Numbered from the stretch's first letter, positions 10,400 to 20,261 are shown. The stretch is DNA of 22,902 bases from Candolleomyces eurysporus (GCA_027579435.1 JANBPK010001614.1:1-22902), one strand, 5' to 3'. The notes: generated by a model from the sequence alone, not told the origin. Program-made: numbers and translations.

Positions 10400-11680
10400 T
10401 TACAAAAAGGCTGCAGCAAGGCCAGCAAGAAGGAAAGTACCAAACGCAACGCTCACGCTGGGGCTAACGACCATCCCAGCGCTGTTACTTCCATTATCTC
10501 CCGCAGTCTGACGAGAGCTAGTCGAAGGGCGCATAGCGAGTTGCTGGAAGGCAGCAAAGTTGTTGGGGCCGGACTCAACAGCGTTGATGGAGAAGACCAT
10601 TCCGGACTGGCAGTGGTTGACCTGGCCACAGTATCCCCAGATCGGAGCAGTCTATTGGCAACTCGTTGTCAGAAACAGAGACACTAGAATAGGACGAGAA
10701 CACCTACATCGTTGATCTTGAGACGGAAAGTAGGGAAGTCGGTAGCGTCAGCAGCGACAGGTTGGCTGTGAGTGGATGTCAATACGGTACGAGAGCGGGA
10801 ATGACGCGAAGTGGAGACTCACAAGCCAGACTTGAAGCCATGCTCAAGAGGGACACATGGGTTTGAGAAGCTGGACTGGGTGACCGTGTGGTTCTTGGGA
10901 CGGAACTCGAAAACTACAGTATCGCCGACAGCAGCAGTGATATTTGCTGGCGAGTAGGCGAGCTTTCCATCCGCACCAACAAGGATACGATGCTCCTGAG
11001 GCGTCACGGCATGAGTTGGCGCAGGCTCGTGGCTGGCATACATTCCGCCTCCATAGGGAACGGTGGTAGTGGGCGGAGTCCAATGGGGCTCAGGCGCCGG
11101 AGTGTAGGTGGTCGCCGGAGGGGCAACAGCAGCAGTTCCGTTGCGAGCGATGGCCAAGTCCCTGTGCGCTTGGAACGACTGAGGGTCGTGTTCGGCGGGA
11201 GGGTTGATGGCGAACACCATTCCTTGACCGCAGTGTGCTGTCTGTCCGCAATAGAACCACAGAGGTGCGCCGTGGTTGTCGGGAACGTGGAACTCTTGAA
11301 CGGGAAGAGGATCCGTTCCAGGTGCAACCGGAATACTGGCTTCTTGTTAGAACATTCGAGCCACGACAGGAGTCTGCAGAATAAAGACGTACAAGCCTGT
11401 CCTAAATCCGTCTTGCAAAGGAACGCAAGGTGGATCGAAAGCCGACTGGGTCACAGTGTGATTCTTCGGGTTGCTTAAAAAGAATTAGTCAAAAAACGCC
11501 GAGAAAGAGAGAACATATNAAAACTGACAAGTGGAATCGCACAATATCTCCTGGGGCAGCGTGCACGAAAGGTGGCTCATACACAAATTGGCCATTCGGT
11601 CCAACGTTAACATCGAGAATGGTCCCGTAGACCGAAGGGGCCAGCATGGCGAGGGAGAGTGCCACAATTGAGGAGAACAT
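10400..11680 (-). CDS. GPI-anchored protein with two cupredoxin domains, copy 2
   Basis: Five exons (11680-11529, 11473-11393, 11335-10823, 10765-10708, 10651-10400) give 1056 nt and 351 residues. The first in-frame ATG is at 11680; the codon two positions upstream is TTG. Exon lengths equal those of copy 1 except for one codon lost after the signal peptide (YGTILD instead of YGTTILD). All eight type-1 copper ligands are kept, at His56, Cys107, His112, Met117, His227, Cys276, His281 and Met286. The signal peptide and GPI tail are also kept. I count roughly 13 amino-acid differences from copy 1, among them TDPLP for TNLLP and APTH for AATH. Intron 1 contains one N (11519). Both copies look functional, so this is dosage increase or early subfunctionalisation rather than decay. 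Confidence 0.92.
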
Positions 11681-11782
11681 TCTCAAATCAGTCGTCGTGT
11701 CGGAGGCGAGTCGTCAAACGAAAAAGAGAGACAAGAGAGGAGAGGAAAGGGATAATGAAAAATGAGAGAACTGGTGGTCTCT

Positions 11783-11788
11783 TTTATA
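11783..11788 (-). promoter_or_regulatory. TATA box of cupredoxin gene copy 2
   Basis: The minus strand reads TATAAA within GTATAAAAGAG, 103 bp upstream of the ATG at 11680. It corresponds to the element at 2756-2761 upstream of copy 1. Confidence 0.6.
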
Positions 11789-12693
11789 CCGATCCTTCAA
11801 TTCATTCCTCTTGGTCCGCGTGCAAGGCTCATGGCTTGTCGGGTGTACCAGATGCGCGCCCGGCCACTGCAGCGGTGAGCCGTTATCGGGTTTCACGGAT
11901 GAGCCAAGCCTCAATATGTTGTAAAAACACATAAAATTCCGTTATTTGATTGGGTGGACCCCTGTACGGCATTCGCTACACTGGTAAATCACCGCCAATG
12001 AGGTTGTGGCAATCCATTGGTAAACAACAGGCAAAGCCGAGTGTATTGCCCCGATCAATTTCTGCAACATCCACGGAGAGCATTCAGTGACCTACTAAGA
12101 GGAGACATCCAAGAAGTCCTCCAAAGATCGACACAAAGTCTTTGAGAGTCCGGCCGAGGCAAATTCGCTGGCGAAGAGAGGGTGCACTGCTCATCTTTGC
12201 CATCTGATGATGTGCGCACTGTGTGCAACTTGAATTTCGGCAGTGTCCGGGCACATGATGGTATAGTCCCTGCACAGGCACACCGATTAGCGCTCGATGC
12301 ACTGCGACGTGCGATGAAACGCCGCCCATTTCCCCCAGGCGTACGACAATAGAAAAATGGTCTTCTAAAGTCCATTCGCTTGTCCCTGCGCTCGCCAGTG
12401 ACGTTACTCACCAAACAGGGACTATTGTAGAGTATTTAGCCGAAGCTGCCGAGCGCACAAGTTCCGGGTCGTCCAGCGTAGACCATACAGGGCGGTTACC
12501 GACATTAGCTAGTCTTCTCTTATGGCGTCTAGCTACCGGCCATGCAGCCGGTCGGCGGTGATCGTTTTCAGCACATGCCACGGCGCCATGGCTCCAGATC
12601 TAGTGGAAGGCGGTGTCTTAGACAGCATGAGAACAACGTAGGCGACAGCTTGGTTAGCAGCAAGACAGTTCAGACCCTCTCATATTCGAGAAA

Positions 12694-13448
12694 TTATCTG
12701 GATAAATTTGACAGCACCAGCTTGGAAGAATCTTCTTCTCCTCGACCTCCCGAGCCAGCCCATCCAATCTCATACTCTGTCTGGTGGCCAAAAATGTTCT
12801 GAAGCATTTGAAGGCACATCAGGGAGACATCGAAAAGACCTATTGAGCTGGGATGGTTCAGACTCAAAGCCAGCGCTTTGAACCGCGCTTCTGCGGGGTT
12901 TCCGTCTTGGCCGTCACCAGCAGCGGTGGTGAAAGTGGAGGTAGTAAGTGCATTGAGGACCTCATCATCAAAGCCTAACCACTCACTCGAGCACACTCCA
13001 ATCGCAGTTCGACAGAGGTGCTTCAATCTCGCAACATAGCTAGACAGTGGACAAGGGTAGGTGGTGAGTAATACACTGATTTTCTCAACAACTCTCGAGG
13101 CATCCATGCTTTCTTTGGCTCGATAATAGGAATAGGTGCACTCGAAGACGCAGGCGAAATCGGGAGATCTCGTTGTGGCCGATCTTCCGCCAGCTGGACA
13201 GGGAGAGAGTCGAATAAAGTTTGAATGGACATTGTGAATTCGAGCTCAGAGTTCGTGATCCAGGTGTAGGACCCAAATTCCAGGAGCCAGCAGAGTTTTC
13301 GAACGCAGCCGGCTTGGACGACAAGGTCCGATCGCGTTGTTGGCCATTCCCCGCCCATCATCGCATGTGGCTTAGCAACCTCAGACCACGATTCTAACGA
13401 CAGCAAATTCACCCTCAATTCGAGTCTAAGAACTGGATCCGTAGATAC
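12694..13448 (-). pseudogene. Unrecognised protein-coding gene, frame-broken
   Basis: Two overlapping minus-strand frames together read like one protein. The first is open from a TAA near 13448 to 13023, without an ATG at its start. It contains VVQAGCVRKLCWLLEFGSYT and SIQTLFDSLPVQLAED. The second (13107-12694) continues with VARLKHLCRTAIGVCSSEW, RFKALALSLNHPSS and SLMCLQMLQNIFG, and ends SKLVLSNLSR. They overlap by about 85 nt with no convincing intron (a 37 nt candidate is too short), so a frameshift is likely. A missing upstream exon is also possible, because the 5' end abuts a direct repeat. Only the last 60 or so codons occur in copy A (3654-3870). I do not recognise the family. The helical, Cys/Leu-rich sequence resembles the generic helical hypothetical proteins common in Agaricomycetes. 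Confidence 0.5.
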
Positions 13449-13643
13449 TTAGTGCTAGAAATAATATTTTGGGCAACGTGGTCGATCTTGGAGGTAATGG
13501 TGATCCGTAAGCATTCGCAAAAAAGGTCAACCACTATTAGCTTAAGTAACGCATGAAACCCGACGACATCTGACTGCTAAAGCTGAAGGGGCTCATTCTC
13601 ATTGACGAGATGGTCGATCCCACGACGACACATCTAGCAGACG
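13430..13643 (+). repeat. Direct repeat left of the NACHT gene, copy 1
   Basis: This stretch is similar over its length to 17357-17562 in the same orientation. Shared landmarks, in order, are GAACTG(G/A)ATCCGT, GGTGCTAGAAA-like sequence, TGGTGATCC, CCGACGACA, GACGAGATGGTC and TAGCAG. Similarity is roughly 75-80% by eye with small indels. On the minus strand both copies give short related peptides (ITITSKIDHV against ITIASEIVHV), so the repeat may derive from a coding family. Confidence 0.7.
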
Positions 13644-14139
13644 GCAATGAATATCTTTGGGTGGGCAAGGGGAGGGGCAACCGGAATTACGTTCGGCAAG
13701 GCCGATCTACCTTTGCTTCGAGCCTGCAACTTCTGTTGCTTAAACGGCACTGCATCTACGGCGAATTTCAGGGCATTGGAATAGGGTATCCTCCAGCCCG
13801 AGCCTTGGCCAGGGAGATTTCTCCGCTGGAGGCGATTTGGGCGCTATGATATCGCGTATGTGTCAATCATGCGGGAAAAGTATCGATGTTTCCGTAGGTG
13901 AGAAGATCGAACTCGTCTACTCTCTTCGCCACTTTCCCTGCCAATAAATATGACAAGTTGAAGATGAGTCGAGCAATGGAGGTTGAAGCGCTTGAGCCTC
14001 GTAGTTATACAAGCGTAGTTCGATATGTCTACATAATTCAGAGTGTTTCGTATCATGGATCATGACAAACTAGAGCTCTTCACTGGAATCCGAATCTAGT
14101 TTTTGTTGTCTTCTGCGTTCATCTTTGTACTGGTTGGAA
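13644..14139. other. Short intergenic stretch 3' of the NACHT gene
   Basis: I see no supported gene. A plus-strand frame of 79 codons (13610-13849) overlaps the direct repeat and shows no recognisable features. The part nearest 14139 should hold the 3' untranslated region of the NACHT gene. Confidence 0.4.
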
Positions 14140-16501
14140 TCATTNCCCCCACTTCTTGAAAAATTCGCTTATGGCCGCAGCAGCCTCAGGCCTTCGGGCC
14201 TAAAAATACAACAAAACTGATTTCAGAGGTGCCTGAATGCAAGGAAGAATGACTCACTTTCAGGAGGTCAGTGAAATCACCCAGATCCATTAACCACTCT
14301 CCGAAAGCGCCAGAAAGGTATCCACCCTTACGATGCAGCAGAGGCAACAAGCTGTCGATTTTCTGCCATCCGCCGTTTTGGGTGAAGCGAACGACTTCAT
14401 CGTCATCAATAGCATTGGCGCCGCCCAAGAAACTCGGCAGGCCGTCGACAGCATCCTCCAGAGAACGCCTATAAAGTTCTGGGAGAGGGAGCTCCTCCCA
14501 ATGGGCCGGTACTAAAACAGAGGGTTATAAATCCTGCCAGTGACCAGCCAGGAATCACGCACGAGAGTCAAAGTCCAACGGACATTCGATGATGTGTTGC
14601 ATGAAGCAGCTTGCGAGGTGCGTGTAAACCCGAGATTCCGGTACAAACAAGTCTTTTGCACGACTTGATTCTTGCAAGAAGTCGGAGAAGGATTTGTGGT
14701 AAAGGCGCAGACGCAAACGACCATATTCATCCGTTTCGAGAGCCACAAGGGAACGGAGATCCGAGATTAAAGTTTCCTCGGCCCTGGCTTCCAGGCATAG
14801 CAGTGCAGATAAAAGATCTGCTGCAGGGTATACGGTGATGACATAAAGATCATACCCAGTAACAGCCATATGGTGGGCCCTGAACAGCAAAAGAAAGTCG
14901 CGTCTGTGATGCCTATCAACAGCTTCGTACGCGTTCTTTGCCCCCAACAAAATGTTGATATAAAGCTTGTCAAGAGCCTCAAATGGCCGTACCCCTTGTC
15001 CTTGGTGCGGCGTCCAGGTGAGGACGATCTTCAGCCTCTCCAGAGGTGAATCTCGACGCTCTGATATGTACTTGTAGGCCGTCGCGACGTAGATGAATTG
15101 CCCCGACGCTGCTCGAACCAAGGTCTCGATGTCGCCCTCACTGAACCATTGGGGATTTCCAATGCGTAGGCCGATGTCTTCGAATCTCCTCCGCAGGTAT
15201 CGATGCATATCCCCAGAGGCGTCGTACTTGTGACTGAGCTGAATGTGGTATGCTGCCTCGCGTAGAAGCCCACCAGGTTCCAGCGCGGTGTGGATAGCCC
15301 ATTCTGGCCTGCTGGCAATGAAAACGCGGAAAGGGAGGTCGTTGTCGAGAATGCAGTGTTTAATGGCTGCCAATAACTCTTCTTGTTGATCTTCAGCACG
15401 CCGTCGATCGTCAACGTTGACGGGGATAATGCCTGAAGTGGTGTTTAGTTCCCCAGTGCACTCGTCGAGGCCGTCAATGAGAATTGCGTATGGAAAGGTG
15501 TTGGTGCCAATTTGCTTACTCCTTCGGAGGCTCTCGAAAGGGCGAACAATGAGGACATCCATCTGGGACTGTAATGACCGGGAGAAAACATAGGGATCGT
15601 GCGTCACAGCAGCGGCGACGGAGCTTCGGAAGAGGTGGTTTTTTAATCCTATCTGGTAGGCAATGGTAGGGACAATAAAAGAAATGTTGTTTCGAGTGGG
15701 GTCTGCCGAAGAGAGGAAGAACGCTGCGGAAAGGATATCCGACTTGGTGCATCGTTCGGCTATGGTTTGTTGCAGCGCAGATTTCCCCGAACCTGCCGNC
15801 CCCCGTCATGCACAGTAAGCGCTGAGGAGCATTGGAATCTTGGATCCATTCCATGATCTCGCCAGTGACCTCTACGCGAGTGTCTTCATCGCATTTGGGA
15901 GCGTCGTATCGGGCCTTTGAGTCGTGAAGAGCGTTCGGCGCGATATTCTTCAACAGCAGTTCCCAGCCTGGACGTCGAAGATGTGGCATCGAAGGATATT
16001 TAGTGATATACATCTTTTTGGTGGAACTGACATACCGTCTGTCGATCTATCACCCGCACCGCCTGTGATCACAGGCAAATGACAACCTTCGTAGTAGTGT
16101 ATATCTCCCATTCGAAAGCCGCTGGCGCCGGCGAGAAATGTCGTTGGGGTGCGGTGAACTCTTGGTACTGCGGAGTTGTCGTATGGCGGCAGCGTTGAGT
16201 GTAGCTGGTGTGGGGGTTGTGGAAGAAGGTCTCGATCGCCGTGCATCGAGAGCCCAGCAAATTGCGAGGATTTGACCACGTTGTTTTCGCTCTTAGATTG
16301 ACGGACTGGGGGCTGAGATTCGTCACTTTGAGGAGCCGAGTCGTGTACAGGAAGCGATAAATCGGGAACTGAGTGTGTTGAAGCTGCACTTGTGACCCTA
16401 CGTGAGTCTTGATGACGATCAACGGTAGATCTGCCACCGCGACCGCCGACAATAGAAAGGAAGCGGGACCAGAAGTGTTTCTTCTTGGACTTTGGGGGCA
16501 T
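14140..16501 (-). CDS. NACHT-domain NTPase (fungal NLR-like protein), nearly complete
   Basis: Four exons (16501-16036, 15967-14563, 14511-14258, 14199-14140) with GT-AG introns of 51-68 nt total 2185 nt, one more than 728 codons. The surplus base lies at the P-loop beside an N (15799) and a G run. Dropping one base gives GxAGSGKS, so this is probably a sequence error and the protein is about 727 residues. The N-terminal 155 residues are basic, then Ser/Pro-rich, starting MPPKSKKKHFWSRF, with no effector domain that I recognise. The NACHT domain follows: P-loop near residue 215, TIAYQIG, Walker B ILIDGLDEC near 320, then RVFIASRPEW. A helical region (LYHKSFSDFLQ) leads to the family-typical HWEELPLPELYRRSL end. 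There are no WD40, TPR or ankyrin repeats. Such proteins are signal-sensing ATPases linked to fungal self/non-self and immune-like responses. The function here is inferred. Confidence 0.85.
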
Positions 16502-17356
16502 CGTGCAGGGGATGGAGTGGTGATGAATTTAGGATGCAAGAAGGGAATGCTGCACTAGCACCGTGTGACGGCAGAGCACGAGGCGTCCGTGCGGTGGCTG
16601 CGTTCGAAGCCCGAATTGGGTAGGCGCCCAAAGTCACTGGCGTCTAGGTTGTACGAGCGTCTTTGTGTGACGCTCGACTCGCCGTTTCGACAACGACGAG
16701 GTTTACGGGCCAGTCGTGTTAATCCCACTCCACGGCGTAATTCGAGGATTTTTCTTGCAGTCGGAGTTGAGTCGAATCGGAGGGAGGTCCTGGGGGAATG
16801 GATACCAAGACAAAANGGGGACGATNAAAAGCGCCAGAAACACCTTCACTCGATCTCAAGGAGAGAGAGAGAATGGGCATTCTTTGGACCATGGTAATTT
16901 TATTGCCGAAGCAAGTGAAATAAGGTCGGAGGTTGTGTTTCGTAGCCAGAATTGCAAAATCATCCAGTTATACTCAGTCATGGATTCACGATGCATGAGA
17001 TTCGTGGAAATAGAAAGAAACTCACTATAAAACTGCAATCGGATGCAACTGGGCGATAAGCTAACTGAACAGTAAATGGCTAGGCTGCGACGGTGAGACG
17101 CATAGTATCCCTGTATTTCAATTTTCATTGCCGGGCCATTGGCGAGCTCCTCGAACTAGATCGAGACTCCCACAAAATTCGACCCGATAGGAATTGTGTC
17201 CCTCACTCCTCTAGTGCGTCATCCAACCCCTCTGGGACCTTGCAACAGATAGAAGGAGACGGTTTTGAAAAAGGGAAGTGTATCCTTTTATCAGAGACAA
17301 GCCACAGACCTGGGAGGACAACAGGGTCAAAAGAAATTAAAGGAATAGACCGGTAT

Positions 17357-17562
17357 GAACTGAATCCGTCGAAGCTCGGTGCTAGAAACGTGGACGATCT
17401 CGGAGGCGATGGTGATCCTTACGCGCATTCGCCAGGATGGTCTACCACTACATAGTAAGCTGAAGTGCAGCATAAATCCGACGACACGCGACTGGTAAAG
17501 CTGGAGGGTTCACTCCCATCGACGAGATGGTCAATCACACGGCAATAGATGTAGCAGGAGGG
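17357..17562 (+). repeat. Direct repeat right of the NACHT gene, copy 2
   Basis: This is the partner of 13430-13643 in the same orientation, 3.9 kb away. The pair brackets the NACHT gene at 14140-16501. The interval also includes about 0.5 kb downstream and 0.85 kb upstream of that gene. Confidence 0.7.
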
Positions 17563-17570
17563 CTATTTTA

Positions 17571-17613
17571 ACCCGCTGTAACCTGTCAGACAGGTTAGAT
17601 CCGTTGTGCGGGT
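17571..17613. repeat. Nested inverted repeat (possible small hairpin or transposon end)
   Basis: AACCTGTC-A-GACAGGTT (17580-17596) is a perfect 8 bp inverted repeat with a one-base centre. It is enclosed by ACCCGC (17571-17576) and GCGGGT (17608-17613), which also pair. It begins 9 bp after the direct repeat ends. It could be a protein-binding palindrome or the remnant of a small inverted-repeat element. Confidence 0.6.
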
Positions 17614-18283
17614 CAATCTACCCGACGCCGGGCACATATTATGGTTCGCTATCCCTAGCTGTTCCCTGAGGCTTCTAGCAAGCCAAATTATCTAATGGCT
17701 GCTTGGTGCTCCCTGTGGCCATCTGATAAGCTGCAAATAAGCTGCTCCAGTTTGCTTCACTGCAGGATTGGTTTACTTCGGCGTCCTTCAAGTTCTCAAG
17801 GATGGCTCTCATTTTACTATCGATGACCTATGCAATGATTTTTGCTGCCTGGTTTTGTCAAGGATATGTATTGCTGTTGGCCAGATTTAGTCCCTGCATC
17901 TGGCACTGCCGGGGCTCGATGGACAGCAAGGAAGCCTCTTAAGAATAAGTTCGCTCACAGTCAGACTTCCTACGCTAGCGTACAATACCAACTTGAATCG
18001 ACCCAGTCTGGCTACGATCTCCCTTATGTCGCGAATCTCGGCCGACAGGCAAACCTGACATCATTGCATCCATCGGACCTCAAATTCCGAGTTTGTTCTT
18101 TCTTCTTTGCCGCTGCCGCCGCATAACGGTCGCCCTCTGAATTGAATGGCCTCATGTCTTCCTCGGAACTAGTTGCAGGCGTCTATATGGCCATCCGCCC
18201 TCAAGCCACCAAAAGGAGCCGGCGTCCATGCGACGGAGTCACCAGATCCCCCACGCACACGACATACCCCACTTTCCGAAACA

Positions 18284-18289
18284 TATAAA
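18284..18289 (+). promoter_or_regulatory. TATA box of the copy-B PNPOx-like gene
   Basis: TATAAA lies 97 bp upstream of the ATG at 18386, with a GAA-rich leader just before the start codon. The position is conserved with the weaker TATATC of copy A. Confidence 0.6.
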
Positions 18290-18385
18290 CCGAGTCATAC
18301 TTTGAACTTGGACTTCACCACCGAACACTCTTCCATCTCTTCAGAGCTCGCTGGCTGACAGGCTGAAAAGAGAAGAAGAAGAAGA

Positions 18386-19522
18386 ATGGGTCAATACTAC
18401 GACCACATCCCCGGCTTCCTCATCCCCTGGATCAACGCCCAAAAGATATTCTGGGTCGCCACCGCCCCGCTCTCTGAATCCGGACATGTAAACGTCTCGC
18501 CCAAGGGGTTCGAGAGGACGATGAATGTCGTCTTGGATGAGTCCGAGGACGGCCAACAGCTGGAGGCAGGCCCAGATGGCGACGATGATCGGCTGAGGAA
18601 GGCGACGAGCAGCCATGTGTGGTATGAAGACTTGACGGGGAGCGGGGGTGGAGACGATCTCGCACTTGAGGGAGAATGGGAGGATCACGGTGCTCTTCAC
18701 GGCGTTTGAGGGTCCGCCGAGGATTATGAGGTTGTTTGGGACAGGTGAGTTATCCAGGATAGACGCCCTTGCCGTTGAATATGGCTGAATGAAATAATGA
18801 TATTCTTGCTTGGGTTATGTAGGCAAGGTGTACGAGTTTGGTACACCAGAATACGACACGTTCCTCCCTCCCGAGAAACGCCAGCCTGGGTCGAGAGCCG
18901 TCATCTGGGTTGACGTGCATAAAGTTGGGACTGTACGTATCATCTCCTTTCGCTGCCATCCGGTCGAAGGAGACTGATATCTATCTTCCAGTCATGCGGA
19001 TACTCTATTCCTTTCTTCACCTACAAAGCCCCGCGTATGCGACTACACACCTTCTTCATCAACAAAGAGCAACAAGACTTTGACTACTCTTGTGGACAGT
19101 CGTCGTCGTCGTCGCCAGTTTCGGTTTCGGACTCTTCTTCCTCGATGGTCGTCGTTCCCAAGCAAGACTCAACAGCCCTATCCGACTCTACGTCGTCCCC
19201 GAGTCCCAAGCTACCCCCAGAGGGCCAAGGAATCAAGAACTACTGGAAACTGAAGAACCTGAACAGCCAGGACGGTCTGCCAGGCCTTCTGTTCGCCTAT
19301 GCTTCTCCAAAGGCTCTGGGTGACTGGCGCGGCAGGGGGATTTCGTTCAAACCTGACGATGAGAGCCCCAGCTCGAAAACACTAGCGAGCGCTAATCGCG
19401 GTCGCGGTTTGGTCGCGATCTTCGCCTCCGAAAAGGTGGTAGCAGATGTTGGGAAGGTGCTTGTAGGCTTTGGAGCGGGCGTTTTGGTTACGAGTGCTCT
19501 TGCGAGGCTGTGGGCCAAGTGA
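18386..19522 (+). pseudogene. Pyridoxamine-phosphate-oxidase-like gene, copy B1, with a one-base frameshift
   Basis: Exons 18386-18744, 18823-18932 and 18992-19522 match the gene at 7177 with the same splice sites. They total 1000 nt, one base too many. The extra base is in a G run at 18644-18648 (five G; copy A has four), which shifts TGSGVETIS out of frame and stops the reading at 18709. Removing that base restores 332 residues, so it is either a recent inactivation or a homopolymer error. Everything else is intact: QKIFWVATAPL, GHVNVSPKG, RQPGSRAVIWVDV, the LNSQDGLPGLLFAY block and the hydrophobic tail (VLVGFGAGVLVTSALARLW). Exon 3 is 63 nt longer than in copy A because a Ser-rich linker has expanded (SSSSSPVSVSDSSSS and more). 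I class it as broken on the sequence given, but a functional gene is quite possible. Confidence 0.75.
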
Positions 19523-19667
19523 TCTGTCTTTTTATCCTTTCTGGCTGGCAGTTCCCCGTTCTTCGGATCGTTCTTTCTCTGTTTCAAAGTACCATGTACT
19601 GATAATAGCATGACATCATCTTTCATTATCAGATAACTCTCGCCCTGAAATGCGCTTCACTCTAAGC

Positions 19668-20261
19668 GATGGTGGCAGGTATGGATGACGGCTCCGAGAT
19701 TGTTTGTGACAACACCACAGCTTCCGTAGCAATGGAGGCGAGCGAGTTGGTAGCAGCGTTGAATCTGTCCAACCCCGACTCGACCATCTACGATGCTACT
19801 CTGCATTGCCCATCAACTTTGCCTTCTTCGCAAAGAACACCGCAATCATCGATATTTCTTTGCCGATGAACTTGGAGATTACACCACTTAACGAGCGATG
19901 GTCGCTCGCCAGGGTTCCCTGCCATCAGGCGCTGGACAAGAGTCGTTAAGCCACACGTCGGTTCATATTTGAAGAACGCCCGCCGGAGAATGCGACCACA
20001 TCTCACCAACGCCCTTCTCGAGGGTGTCCAATTCGAGGATTTAGGTAAAGGTTCTTTGGCCTAACCCGCTTGATGAAGCCCACTATCAAGCTTGCACAAT
20101 CGGGACATATTCCTGAGCTTGTGGAATCTATATCTGTGCCTGTTCACGAGCTTCTGCAGGCTTCCTTGGGTCTTAATGATAAACTTCTGAGGGTGTCATG
20201 GGCAGCTTTTCGAGAGAGAAAGTTGGTACCGAATTCGCAAACGGTGGACTGCGAACCGGCC
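19668..20261. other. Unrelated 594 bp segment replacing the 5' part of a PNPOx-like gene
   Basis: In copy A the equivalent position holds 8384-9724: an intergenic region plus exons 1, 2 and half of exon 3 of the second PNPOx-like gene. Here it is replaced by unrelated DNA with several coding-like pieces in different plus-strand frames (INFAFFAKNTAIIDISLPMN, SYLKNARRRMRPHLTNALLE, PVHELLQASLGLNDKLLRVS). They look like remains of another gene broken by frameshifts. I cannot assign a family. Confidence 0.6.

Larger units (their letters stand above)
10118..12845. repeat. Segmental duplication, cupredoxin module, copy B
   Basis: This is the counterpart of 1051-3870, in the same orientation and offset by about 9.0 kb. 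It covers the cupredoxin gene, promoter, upstream DNA and the 3' end of the unrecognised minus-strand gene, which here continues upstream. The direct orientation makes the whole arrangement a tandem duplication. Confidence 0.85.
16502..18034. other. Long intergenic stretch between NACHT and PNPOx genes
   Basis: I see no supported gene. The first few hundred bases should hold the NACHT promoter. A plus-strand frame at 17093-17455 (about 120 codons) is polar, has no recognised domain and runs into the direct repeat, so I leave it uncalled. The stretch includes N bases at 16816 and 16826, the direct repeat at 17357-17562 and a palindromic element at 17571-17613. It has no counterpart in copy A. 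Confidence 0.45.
18035..19667. repeat. Segmental duplication, PNPOx module, copy B
   Basis: This is the counterpart of 6826-8383, in direct orientation and offset by 11.2 kb. It includes the promoter, the complete gene and about 145 bp downstream. Similarity ends abruptly at AAGCGAT (19661-19667), after which unrelated DNA follows. Confidence 0.87.

Noticed and set aside
17093..17455. Plus-strand frame of about 120 codons upstream of the PNPOx copy-B module
   Set aside because: Polar composition, no domain, no splice context, and its end lies in the direct repeat. Not enough to call a gene.
13430..17562. Possibility that the repeat-bracketed NACHT interval is an LTR retrotransposon
   Set aside because: No reverse transcriptase, integrase, gag, primer-binding site or TG...CA repeat ends are visible. 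The cargo is a spliced NACHT gene.
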